DNA of 64,000 nt from positions 1 to 64,000 of the forward strand of contig NZ_JAPZVQ010000019.1 of the NCBI RefSeq assembly GCF_027622945.1, in the 5' to 3' direction. How positions within the stretch are numbered: the first letter of the stretch is position 1; the number at the start of each line of letters is the position of its first letter. Shown one piece after another: positions 24,434-32,178 of this stretch. Source of the DNA: Glycomyces lechevalierae. Its GTDB lineage: Bacteria > Actinomycetota > Actinomycetes > Mycobacteriales > Micromonosporaceae. The notes below the pieces were generated by a model. That model made no database searches. It worked only from the letters and a program-made list of their open reading frames with translations, and was not told the DNA's origin. Made by a program: the position numbers and the translations under genes.

Positions 24434-26190
24434 GCCGCGCGACCCTTCCCATCGCCACCCCGGCCGAGACGCGCAGGTATCTGCGGGAGCTCGTGGGCCG
24501 TCACCGTCTGCGCTTCAGTCTTGTTGTGGCCCTGACGATCGGCGCGGCACTTGCGGGCATGTCGACGCCGTACATCGTGGGGATCATGACGGACGCGTTC
24601 GCGTCCTGGGCGCGCGACGGCGCCGGGGACCCGGGCGCGGACCTGCGCTGGCAGATCCCGTTGATCCTCGCGGCGGTCCTCGCGCAGGCGGCGCTGACGT
24701 GGGCCTCGTACCGGAACCTCGCGGTGCTCTCGGAGCAGATCGTGGCGGACGTGCGCGAGGAGTTCATGGAGCGCACGCTCGCCCTCCCGCCCGGCCAGGT
24801 GGAGGCCGCCGGGACCGGGGAGTTGCTGTCCCGCACGAGTCTCGACGTGAACCAGGTGCAGTACTCGCTGGTGCAGGCCGCGCCGCAGTTCTTCACGGGC
24901 ATGGTCACGGTGCTCGTGTACGTGGCGGGGGCGTTCCTGGTCTCGCCGGTGCTGGGCGCGGCGATCCTGGTGGCGGTGCCGCCGATGATCCTGATCCTGC
25001 GCTGGTATTTCAAGCGCGCGTTCAACATCTTCCATGATGTGCAGGCTGCGAAGGCCGATATGACGTCGGCGGTCGCCGAGACCATCGACGGGGTCAAGAC
25101 CGTCGAAGCGCTGGGATGGCAGTCCCGCCGGGTCGCGCACACCGACCGCGCGGTGGACCGGCTGTTCGGTGCGCAGATGCGGTCGATGCGGTTGCGCGGC
25201 ACGCTGTTCCCGGTGCTGGACTTCTCGGCGTTCCTGCCGTGCTTCACGGCGCTGCTGCTCGGCGGCGTGCTCACGGCGACGGGCTATCTGACGATCGCGC
25301 AGACGACCACGGTCGTGCTCATCATGCAGCTCGCGGTAGCGCCGGCGATCGAGATGATCCTCTCGCTCGAGTGGGTGCAGAACGGCACGGTGTCGCTCGC
25401 GCGGCTCATCGGCGTGCGCGGCGAGCAGGCCGAGGGCGGGGACGCGAAGCCCGACCGCGAGGAGGACGCGATCATCGAGCTTAAGGGCGTGAATTTCGGT
25501 TACACGCCTGAGAAGCCGGTGCTGAGGGACGTCGACTTCGCGCTGCGGCGGGGCGAGCGCCTGGCGCTCGTGGGCCCGACCGGCGCGGGGAAGTCCACAT
25601 TGGCGCGGCTGATGGCGGGCATCCACCAGCCCGACGAGGGCACGGTCCGCGTGGGCGGCGCGGAGACGCGCGAGATCAACGAGACCCTGTTGCGGCGCTT
25701 CGTGATCCTCGCGACCCAGGAGTACCACCTGTTCAACGACACGCTCGGCTCCAACCTCCGCCTCGGCGCGCCCGGGGCCACCGACGAGCAGTTGCAGGAG
25801 GCCCTCGACGTGGTCGGCGCGGGCGATCTCCCCGACCGCCTGGAGGACGGCCTCGACACGGTGGTCGGCGGCCGCGACCACGCCCTCACCCCGGCCGAGG
25901 TCCAGCAGGTCGCGCTCGCCCGCGTCATCTTGGCCGCGCCCGAGGTGATCGTGCTCGACGAGGCCACCTCGATGCTGAGTCCCAACGCCGCCAGCGACAT
26001 CGAGCAGGGCCTCAACCGGATCCTCGCCGGCCGAACGGTCGTCAGCATCGCCCACCGCCTCAACACCGCCCACGACGCCGACCGCGTCGCGGTCGTGGAG
26101 CACGGCCGCATCACCGAACTCGGCTCGCATGACGAACTCCTCGAGAAGGGCGGGGCCTACGCGGCCCTCTGGCAGCGCTGGCACGGGTGA
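24430..26190 (+). CDS. ABC exporter half-transporter with canonical Walker motifs
   Basis: A 586-residue partner of the preceding half-transporter. It has a six-helix membrane domain (about 30-320) and an ATPase with Walker A GPTGAGKST (about 382-390), Q-loop ILATQEYHLF, Walker B VIVLDEATS with the catalytic Glu, and the H-loop His in SIAHRLNT. The signature motif is degenerate: LTPAEVQQV in place of LSGGQ. The two proteins are thus complementary: this Walker A/B with the partner's intact signature forms the single working ATP site. ATG overlaps the upstream stop (ATGA). Such pairs export lipids, peptides or drugs. The substrate here is unknown. Confidence 0.88.
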   Translation: MSRATLPIATPAETRRYLRELVGRHRLRFSLVVALTIGAALAGMSTPYIVGIMTDAFASWARDGAGDPGADLRWQIPLILAAVLAQAALTWASYRNLAVLSEQIVADVREEFMERTLALPPGQVEAAGTGELLSRTSLDVNQVQYSLVQAAPQFFTGMVTVLVYVAGAFLVSPVLGAAILVAVPPMILILRWYFKRAFNIFHDVQAAKADMTSAVAETIDGVKTVEALGWQSRRVAHTDRAVDRLFGAQMRSMRLRGTLFPVLDFSAFLPCFTALLLGGVLTATGYLTIAQTTTVVLIMQLAVAPAIEMILSLEWVQNGTVSLARLIGVRGEQAEGGDAKPDREEDAIIELKGVNFGYTPEKPVLRDVDFALRRGERLALVGPTGAGKSTLARLMAGIHQPDEGTVRVGGAETREINETLLRRFVILATQEYHLFNDTLGSNLRLGAPGATDEQLQEALDVVGAGDLPDRLEDGLDTVVGGRDHALTPAEVQQVALARVILAAPEVIVLDEATSMLSPNAASDIEQGLNRILAGRTVVSIAHRLNTAHDADRVAVVEHGRITELGSHDELLEKGGAYAALWQRWHG

Positions 26191-26362
26191 TCCGCCGCTC
26201 GTGTCGCATTCGAGTTCATGCCTGAGCGGGTGCTCACCGAGCGGGCGCGGGAGATGACCTCCCCGCTTCGCATGAGGGTCTCCGCGGGCTGTCGCGAATC
26301 GACGGATTCGTCTAGTCTGGATCGACTGCAGCCCAACGCAACTCGATGAAGGAGACCCCCTG

Positions 26363-26818
26363 ATGAAACTTCGACGCGCCCTCGTCGGCGTCCTAGTGGC
26401 CCTGCTGGGCGCGGTGGCCAGTCTGGCCGTCGTCTCCCCCGCTCAGGCCGTGCAGGAAGTGTGCACCCGCAACGGCTACACGAACGGCCGGGTCGCGCGC
26501 ACGGACAACGACAACAACGGCGGCGGGGCCTACGTTCTCGCCGACGTGTGCTGGAAGCCGCTCGGCAACGGCTACTACTCGACGTACGTCTACTTCTACG
26601 TCGCGGACACCGCGGCGAACGACGCGGGCGCGGCCATCCGCATGGAGTGGACCGGTATCGACGGCGAGACCCACTACGACGTCGCGGACCCCCGCGCCTG
26701 GGCCTCGGGCGAGCACGCCTGGGGCGACTGGAGCAAGAGCTACATCAAGAACCTCTATGTGCGCGCCTGTCTGACCAACGCGGGAAGCGAAGGCCACCAC
26801 TGCGGGCCGAGGGCTTAG
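26363..26818 (+). CDS. Small secreted protein, function unknown
   Basis: A 151-residue precursor. The signal peptide covers about residues 1-30 (LVALLGAVASLAVVSPAQA, AxA cleavage). The mature part is about 120 residues with four Cys (EVCTRNG, LADVCWK, VRACLTN, HHCGPRA), probably forming two disulfides, and many aromatics in a YYSTYVYFYVAD beta-like stretch. No family was recognised. A TAGTCT -10-like box lies upstream (near 26313) and AAGGAGACC precedes the ATG. Similar small Cys-containing exported proteins occur at 27.9 and 63.3 kb but are not obviously homologous. Confidence 0.65.
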   Translation: MKLRRALVGVLVALLGAVASLAVVSPAQAVQEVCTRNGYTNGRVARTDNDNNGGGAYVLADVCWKPLGNGYYSTYVYFYVADTAANDAGAAIRMEWTGIDGETHYDVADPRAWASGEHAWGDWSKSYIKNLYVRACLTNAGSEGHHCGPRA

Positions 26819-26879
26819 ACCTCCACCGGTTCAGACGCCCTGCCGTTCGCTGTCGCGTCGAGAAAGTTCCGACGAAAGG

Positions 26880-26910
26880 TTGACCCTCAGGTAACCGGAG
26901 CTCATAGCGT
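26880..26910 (+). promoter_or_regulatory. MerR-type promoter with 19-bp spacer and dyad
   Basis: TTGACC (26880-26885) and TAGCGT (26905-26910) are 19 bp apart, the long spacer typical of MerR-activated promoters. The spacer contains the dyad CTC-n-GGT-n-ACC-n-GAG (26886-26900). Transcription would start at about 26917, essentially at the ATG of the downstream MerR gene, so the mRNA is probably leaderless and autoregulated. Confidence 0.75.
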
Positions 26911-26917
26911 TGTGGGC

Positions 26918-27631
26918 ATGAGTCACCGCGAACTGCTCAGTATCGGCGAGTTCTCCGTCAGGACGGCCCTGTCGATACCGGCGCTGCGCCACTACGACGA
27001 GGTCGGGCTGCTGCGCCCGGCCCGGGTCGACCCCGGCACCGGATATCGGCGCTACCGGCTCGACCAAGCGCCGCAGGCAAAGCTGATCCGCCATCTGCGT
27101 TCGGTGGACCTGCCCATCGACCAGATCCGGAGGGCACTGGCCGACCAGAGCGGTCGGGACGCCGCGGCGGTGCTGCAGCTGCACCGCGAACGGCTCCTGG
27201 AGCGTGCTCATGCCATCGCACAACTGGCCGAGACGCTCGGTCGGCACTTCGACGAAGGGACAGAAGACATGGACGTCGCGAAAGAAGACCGGGTGGTCCA
27301 GGTGACGGTTCCAGCCCGGAACCTCGATGCGACCGTCAGGTTCTACACCGAGGCCTTCGGCCTCGAATACGACCAGAGCATCGCCTCGTTCCAGTTCGGA
27401 GCCTGGGAGACCGACTCGTTCTTCCTGCTGACGCTCGACGCCTCCGCGGACCGTGACGGGACTGCTCCCGCGAGGTTCGGGCTCTATGTCGACGACCTGG
27501 ACGCCGCGCACACGGCCGCACTCGCCGCGGGCGCCGCACTGCTCCAGTCGCCCAAGGAGACCGATTACGCGCCCCGCAGCTCCGTGATCGCGGACCCGAG
27601 TGGCAACCAGATCTCGCTCTACCAGCGATAA
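26918..27631 (+). CDS. MerR regulator fused to a VOC/glyoxalase-like domain
   Basis: About 237 residues. An N-terminal MerR winged helix (LLSIGEFSVRTALSIPALRH, then YDEVGLLRPARVDPGTGYRRY) is followed by the coiled dimerisation helix with LQLHRERLLERAHAIAQL. From about residue 125 a VOC domain (VVQVTVPARNLDATVRFYTE to DPSGNQISLYQR) replaces the usual small ligand pocket. VOC folds bind metals, antibiotics such as bleomycin, or small electrophiles, so the fusion is probably a one-protein sensor that both binds the compound and regulates. A GTG at 26912 is an alternative start; the ATG fits the predicted leaderless transcript. A terminator follows directly, so the gene is monocistronic and appears to control itself. 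Confidence 0.85.
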   Translation: MSHRELLSIGEFSVRTALSIPALRHYDEVGLLRPARVDPGTGYRRYRLDQAPQAKLIRHLRSVDLPIDQIRRALADQSGRDAAAVLQLHRERLLERAHAIAQLAETLGRHFDEGTEDMDVAKEDRVVQVTVPARNLDATVRFYTEAFGLEYDQSIASFQFGAWETDSFFLLTLDASADRDGTAPARFGLYVDDLDAAHTAALAAGAALLQSPKETDYAPRSSVIADPSGNQISLYQR

Positions 27632-27639
27632 ATCGCGTC

Positions 27640-27670
27640 GCTGGAGGAAGCCTGACCGCCTTCCTCCAGC
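27640..27670 (+). terminator. Terminator of the MerR-VOC gene
   Basis: An 11-bp perfect stem, GCTGGAGGAAG (27640-27650) and CTTCCTCCAGC (27660-27670), with a 9-nt loop. It starts 8 nt after the stop codon. Confidence 0.8.
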
Positions 27671-27897
27671 GCCCGGAGCACTCGAGTCCGCAGCGCCCTC
27701 GTGCGCACCGCACCGTCTCACCGCCGGCCGGCGCCAAGGCCGGGCGGGGGCCGGCGGATGGAGCGCGGTCCACCGCGCTTCCGTCCGGATCGTGCACGCA
27801 TAGGGTTCGCACGATCGCCGCCCATCCGACTCCAGAGCCTGCGGGCGCACGAAGACGGCGCGCCGGCCCTCGCGGGCCGACGCGCCGGGTGCCTCAC

Positions 27898-28311
27898 TCA
27901 GACTCGGGTGGTCCACCAGTCGGAGCAGTCCCATCCGTTGGCGGAGTCCCAGCAGACGCTCCACCTGATGTCGTGGCCGTCGGTGAAGTCCTTGTTGCAG
28001 TATGTCCACGCCTTGGCCTGGCCGAGGTTGTCGATGCATTCACCGGTGCGGGTGCCGTCCTGGTCGTACCAGCGGAGCTTGACGCCGTAGCCGTTGGCCA
28101 CGTTGTCCTTGACCCACAGGTCGTCGCCGTTCGACTGGACGCAGCCGTCGACGTTGGGGGTGTACCGCGGGCTGGCGCAGGAGCCGGTCCAGTCGGCGTC
28201 GACCGCGTAGTTGGTCTCGGAGGCGGCTGCGGCCGGGGAGGCGATCCCGAAGCCGGCGAGGAGTGAAACGGCGAGCGCTGCCAGTGCAGCGGCGATCCGC
28301 TTTCGCATCAT
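27898..28311 (-). CDS. Small secreted protein with four to six cysteines
   Basis: A 137-residue precursor with a signal peptide (about 1-29, LAVSLLAGFGIASPAAAAS). The mature region carries Cys residues in GSCASPRY, DGCVQSN, GECIDN, TYCNKD, SVCWDS and DCSDW, and is rich in Trp, Asp and Gly. This resembles small disulfide-bonded exported proteins of actinobacteria, but no family was recognised. The start is the first of two ATGs (28311) with AAAGGG about 7 nt upstream. It is transcribed away from the xylanase gene; the 290-bp spacer holds the xylanase promoter. The 266-bp gap downstream, toward the MerR gene, shows nothing beyond that gene's terminator. Confidence 0.65.
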   Translation of the reverse strand: MMRKRIAAALAALAVSLLAGFGIASPAAAASETNYAVDADWTGSCASPRYTPNVDGCVQSNGDDLWVKDNVANGYGVKLRWYDQDGTRTGECIDNLGQAKAWTYCNKDFTDGHDIRWSVCWDSANGWDCSDWWTTRV

Positions 28312-28540
28312 TGCGTTCCCTTTCTTGACTAAGGCTCCCACCACAGTCGGCTACTGAGCGGGTTGTCGCAGATACGCTGCGCTGCAGAGGGATCCGCATC
28401 ACACGACGTTGCCGCACTGTAAACGCGCATGGGTGTACGGGAGGTTGCTCAGGATCGGGAAGTTTTTGGTATCGATCCCACGGCTCGAGAGCCGGAAAGA
28501 AACCTCACTTGACTGCGCCTCGATCCGCCTTGACTCCGCC

Positions 28541-28622
28541 TTGACTCTGGGGCTCCGGACTGCTGGAATACATGGTTGAAACTTCCATGGAAAGTAGCAA
28601 TGAAATGACTGAAACTTTCAGT
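28541..28622 (+). promoter_or_regulatory. Xylanase promoter with two GAAACTTTC-type operators
   Basis: TTGACT (28541-28546) and TGGAAT (28564-28569) are 17 bp apart. Two operator-like sites follow: TGAAACTTCCA (28577-28587) and the perfect palindrome ACTGAAACTTTCAGT (28608-28622), 33 bp apart, about three helical turns. The second overlaps the start codon. They resemble LacI-type xylan regulator boxes. Two further TTGACT copies lie upstream (near 28509 and 28530). Confidence 0.65.
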
Positions 28623-29849
28623 GACGATCGGATCAGGCAGCACCGCAGCGCCGACGCGACGGTCACCCTCACCCTCGACGGGGCGCCGCTCGCCGGGCGG
28701 GAGGTCACGCTCGAGCAGACCAGGCACAAGTTCCTGTTCGGCTGCACCGGTTTCGAACTGATCGACCTCGCCAACGGCACGTCCCAGGACCCCGAGGCCG
28801 ACGCCCGCAACGCCGAGCTGTGGGAGGGCCTGTTCAACTTCGCCACGCTGCCCTTCTACTGGGGCCGTTTCGAACCCGAGCGCGGCAAGCCCGCCACCGA
28901 GCCGCTCCTCAAGACCGCCAAGTGGTTCGCCGACCGCGGGCACCCCGTCAAGGGCCACCCGCTCGCGTGGCACACCGTGAGCGCCGACTGGCTGCTCGAC
29001 CTCGAGAACGAGGAGATCGCCCGCGTCCAGGTCGAGCGCATCAAGCGCGAGGTGGGCGACTTCGCCGGCGTCATCGACATGTGGGACGTCATCAACGAGG
29101 TCGTCATCATGCCGATCTTCGACAAGTACGACAACGGCATCACCCGCATCTGCCGCGACATCGGCCGCATCCCCATGGTGCGCATGGTCTTCGACGCCGC
29201 CCGCGAGGCGAGCCCGAACGCGACGCTGCTGCTCAACGACTTCGACATGTCCGCCGCGTACGAGTGCCTCATCGAGGGCGTGCTCGAAGCGGGCATCAAG
29301 ATCGACGTGCTCGGCCTCCAGAGCCACATGCACCAGGGCTACTGGGGCGAGGAGAAGACCGAGGCGATCCTCGAGCGGTTCTCCCGCTACGGCCTCCCGA
29401 TCCACTTCACCGAGACGACCATCGTCTCCGGCGAGATCATGCCGCCCGAGATCGAGGACCTGAACGACCACCAGGTCGACTCCTGGCCCTCGACCCCCGA
29501 AGGCGAAGCGCGCCAAGCCGACGAGATCGAGCGCCACTACAAGACGCTCCTCGCCCACCCCTCGGTCGAAGCAGTCACCTACTGGGGCATGAACGACGCC
29601 GGCATGTGGCTCGGCGCCCCCGGCGGCTTCGTCGGCCTCGACGGCACCCCCAAGCCCGCCTACGACCGCCTCCACCACCTCGTCAACGACGAGTGGGGCA
29701 CCCCGGCCACCACCGTCGCCACCGACGAGGACGGCCGTCTGCGCTTCAACGGCTTCCTCGGCGACTACCGCATCACCTGCGACGGCCGCCAGGTCGACTT
29801 CAAACTCGAAGAGGCCGGCACCGCCCGACTGGACATCGCCCTCGACTAG
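28605..29849 (+). CDS. GH10 endo-1,4-beta-xylanase, no signal peptide
   Basis: A 414-residue protein. The N-terminal strand segment (ATVTLTLDGAPLAGREVTLE) leads into the GH10 barrel. The acid/base Glu is in MWDVINEVV (E165) and the nucleophile in IHFTETTI (E270); GHPLAWHTVSADW and LGLQSHMHQGYW are further GH10 signatures. A short beta-rich C-terminal part (RLRFNGFLGDYRITCDGRQV) follows the catalytic domain. No secretion signal is visible, so it probably cuts imported xylo-oligosaccharides. The predicted transcription start (about 28576) excludes the upstream ATG at 28572. The ATG at 28605, with GGAAAG at 28589-28594, is preferred. It is a single gene with its own operators and terminator. Confidence 0.88.
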   Translation: MTETFSDDRIRQHRSADATVTLTLDGAPLAGREVTLEQTRHKFLFGCTGFELIDLANGTSQDPEADARNAELWEGLFNFATLPFYWGRFEPERGKPATEPLLKTAKWFADRGHPVKGHPLAWHTVSADWLLDLENEEIARVQVERIKREVGDFAGVIDMWDVINEVVIMPIFDKYDNGITRICRDIGRIPMVRMVFDAAREASPNATLLLNDFDMSAAYECLIEGVLEAGIKIDVLGLQSHMHQGYWGEEKTEAILERFSRYGLPIHFTETTIVSGEIMPPEIEDLNDHQVDSWPSTPEGEARQADEIERHYKTLLAHPSVEAVTYWGMNDAGMWLGAPGGFVGLDGTPKPAYDRLHHLVNDEWGTPATTVATDEDGRLRFNGFLGDYRITCDGRQVDFKLEEAGTARLDIALD

Positions 29850-29853
29850 GACA

Positions 29854-29881
29854 GCGGGGGCCGCGCACGCGCGGCCCCCGC
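29854..29881. terminator. Bidirectional terminator hairpin
   Basis: A 13-bp perfect stem, GCGGGGGCCGCGC (29854-29866) and its complement (29869-29881), lies between the xylanase and the convergent TfoX-like gene. Confidence 0.85.
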
Positions 29882-29898
29882 TCCGGAAACTCAGGCGA

Positions 29899-30228
29899 TC
29901 ACTTGCGGGGCAACGACTCCGCGTAGGCGAGACCGCGCTCGACCCATTCGCTCAGATCGTCCGAGGCGCACACGTCCTCGTCGACGCGGATCCAGGTCTT
30001 CGACTCCCGGCCGCCCATGATCATCGGCTCGGCACCAGGCTCCAGCAGCAGGTCCGCGAAGTCGTCGTGCCCGACGCGGATCATCGCGCCGCCCCCGCTC
30101 AGCACGGCGGCGGCCATGTTGCCGTGCGCGAACCAGCACGGACCGCCGAACATCACCCGCTCGGTCACGTACGGCCGGTTGTCCATGAGGTCGCGCACGC
30201 GGTCGGCCAGCGCCTTGTCGTAAGCCAT
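29899..30228 (-). CDS. TfoX/Sxy N-terminal domain protein (copy 1)
   Basis: A 109-residue single-domain protein matching the TfoX N-terminal fold: MAYDKALADRVRDLMDNRPY, then MFGGPCWFAHGNMAAAV and the C-terminal WIRVDEDVCASDDLSEWVE. In gamma-proteobacteria TfoX/Sxy promotes competence through CRP; in actinobacteria such short proteins have no set role. A paralog at 35.8-36.1 kb is about 60 percent identical by eye and shares 45 bp of upstream sequence. The ATG at 30228 follows this shared sequence, and no ribosome-binding site is evident, so the mRNA may be leaderless. Confidence 0.8.
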   Translation of the reverse strand: MAYDKALADRVRDLMDNRPYVTERVMFGGPCWFAHGNMAAAVLSGGGAMIRVGHDDFADLLLEPGAEPMIMGGRESKTWIRVDEDVCASDDLSEWVERGLAYAESLPRK

Positions 30229-30270
30229 GCGGCCAGGTTGCCACACGACACCGACAAGGCGCGGGCGAAC
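30226..30270. repeat. 45-bp upstream repeat shared with second TfoX gene (copy 1)
   Basis: The start codon and 42 bp upstream of this TfoX-like gene match 36114-36158 with only two differences, although the coding regions have diverged more. It probably holds the common promoter or a regulator site. Confidence 0.7.
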
Positions 30271-30296
30271 GAATCGACGAGTCCCGCGGATCCGGC

Positions 30297-31991
30297 TCAC
30301 GCCTTGCCGTGGCTGTTGTCGCCGATCGAACCGACCTTCGCACTCGACCCGGCGCCGGCCGCGCCGGTCTGCATCTTGCCGTAGTTCATGACGCCGTTGT
30401 TGACGATCGCGAAGACCCGCTGCTCGAACTCGCCGAGGTCCACATTGTTCTCGCTGAGGTAGGAGCCGATCGCGTCGAGGATCTGCTTCTCGAGGATGCC
30501 GATGTACTTGATCTGGTCCCGATACTGGAAGTAGTCGTTCCAGTCGTCGCCGGCGCCGAGCTCCCGGATGCCGACGCGCGCGCCGTAGTCGACCGGGGCC
30601 GCGTTGAACAGGCGGGTCCCGCGCCAGGCGTTGCGGATCGCGCGGCCCAGCGCGCGGCTCACGTGGTACGGGCTGCGCACCAGTCGGCCGGGCATCGAGG
30701 CGAATCCTTGCAGCGCGCCGAGGAACAGGGTCCCGGTCTTCATCGGCCGCTCGCCGTACACGTGGTAGCGCCAGATCGTGGGCGGCAGAAGGTGGCTCGA
30801 GCATTCGACGTACAGGCTCTCGCCCTGCAGCGCGCAATGGACGAAGACGGTCGCGACCAGTTCGCCGCCCCACGAGTCGGTCTGGCAGCGCAGGTAGTGG
30901 CGGGCGGGGGTGCGCGGGTCGCGCTGGAACTCCTCGACGGTCCGGTAGCCGTAGCCCGCGGCGCCGAACTCCTCGGGCTTGCGGAACGGGCCGGAGACGG
31001 CCAGGCCCGAGACGAGGAGGTGGTCGCTCAGTTCGAGGTTCGGCACGCTCGTGGTGACCGGGGAGTCCGAACGGAGCTGCTCCAGGCGCTCCCGGACGGC
31101 CCGGTTGAGGGCGACCGGGTCCACGGTCATCCCGGCCTCGCCGTCCTCGCCGCGGTCGGCCGGGCGCAGCGCGATCGCGAGCTCCCAGGTCTCGACCTCC
31201 TCGCCCGCGCCGATGAACGGCCGCCTCGAGGCATTGTGGACGATAACGGGAGCGTCCTGCGCCTCGGCGATGTAGGCGACCCGCTCATCACGCGGGAGTC
31301 CTGGCGCGGTCTCGTCTGGAATCGCGTTGATCCCCTTGGCGCGCAGGTACCCGCACACGGCGCAGGCCACGCCGAGCGTCGCGAGGGTGAGCGCCGCGGT
31401 TGCGATGTCGTTGCGGCGGTCGGGCCCCTGCGGGAGGTAGATCCCGGCGCCAGACGACTCGACGAAGACCCGCGTCAACTGCGGCAGCGCGAGGAGTGCG
31501 ACCGCCGCCATGACCACGGCGACGGCGGTGACGAGCCCGACCACCAGACGCGGATTCAGGTAGCGGCGCGGCCGCGCTCCGGCGGTGGAGGTCAGCGACC
31601 GCGATTCGAGCGCTGAGATCGGCGCTCCGAGGCAGGCCCAGATCGCGAGGTAGAGCATCACGAGGAAGACGCCGGGGCCTGTGAGGATCAGGGCCACGAA
31701 GCCGCCGAACAGGATCCCGCTCTCGGCCAGCGCGATCGCGTGCGCGCGGAAGACGTGTCGCATGACGGTGACCGGCTCGATGCCCGGGTTCGGTGCGACG
31801 GCGCGGTTGGGGCGGTGGTAGACGTCGTCGAGCACGCGGTCGCGGAACCCGCGGCCGACGTAGGCCGCGGCGGACAGGTGCATCGTCGCGGTGTATTTGA
31901 ACTCGGGCCGCCAGCCGCCGGGCGGCGCGTACTGGGTCGTGGCGGGTCCGGATTGGGGCGGCGGTTCGGCGTCGGTGGGGACTGCGTTCAT
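30297..31991 (-). CDS. Large membrane protein with C-terminal Gly-rich tail (paralog A)
   Basis: A 564-residue protein with no recognised family. A Pro-rich N-terminus (1-35) precedes a conserved block with AAAYVGRGFRDRVLDDVYH, AVAPNPG and RHVFRAHAIALAESG. Membrane segments lie near 95-125, 150-172 and 203-222. A large soluble C-terminal half (about 230-564) includes APVIVHNASRRPFIGAGEEV, HYLRCQTDSWGGELVATVFV and DYFQYRDQIKYIGILEKQIL. It ends in NNGVMNYGKMQTGAAGAGSS and KVGSIGDNSHG. Paralog B lies immediately upstream with the same plan. The tail resembles that of the neighbouring nucleosidase-like protein, suggesting a common complex. A membrane-bound effector or sensor of a conflict system is plausible but unproven. 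Confidence 0.6.
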   Translation of the reverse strand: MNAVPTDAEPPPQSGPATTQYAPPGGWRPEFKYTATMHLSAAAYVGRGFRDRVLDDVYHRPNRAVAPNPGIEPVTVMRHVFRAHAIALAESGILFGGFVALILTGPGVFLVMLYLAIWACLGAPISALESRSLTSTAGARPRRYLNPRLVVGLVTAVAVVMAAVALLALPQLTRVFVESSGAGIYLPQGPDRRNDIATAALTLATLGVACAVCGYLRAKGINAIPDETAPGLPRDERVAYIAEAQDAPVIVHNASRRPFIGAGEEVETWELAIALRPADRGEDGEAGMTVDPVALNRAVRERLEQLRSDSPVTTSVPNLELSDHLLVSGLAVSGPFRKPEEFGAAGYGYRTVEEFQRDPRTPARHYLRCQTDSWGGELVATVFVHCALQGESLYVECSSHLLPPTIWRYHVYGERPMKTGTLFLGALQGFASMPGRLVRSPYHVSRALGRAIRNAWRGTRLFNAAPVDYGARVGIRELGAGDDWNDYFQYRDQIKYIGILEKQILDAIGSYLSENNVDLGEFEQRVFAIVNNGVMNYGKMQTGAAGAGSSAKVGSIGDNSHGKA

Positions 31992-32178
31992 GGGGTGCGG
32001 CCTTTCTTCGGAGGGGCGGGCTCACTTTCTGTGATCGATTGTGATCCGTCGATGCGAGTTGCATTCGGTCGCAGGCGTATTGGTTTCGCGGGCGCGCGAG
32101 TGCTCGATGGGTCGGCGGACGGCTCGCGGACGAGCTGCCTACACGGTCGGGTCGCGGAGTCGGTGGTTGCACGGCGGG

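Noticed and set aside
27632..27897. Small frames between the MerR-VOC and secreted-protein genes
   Set aside because: They are antisense or frame-shifted shadows with no features beyond the terminator at 27640-27670.
28572..28604. Earlier ATG starts for the GH10 xylanase (28572 or 28587)
   Set aside because: The predicted transcription start is about 28576, so 28572 would lie outside the mRNA, and 28587 has no ribosome-binding site.
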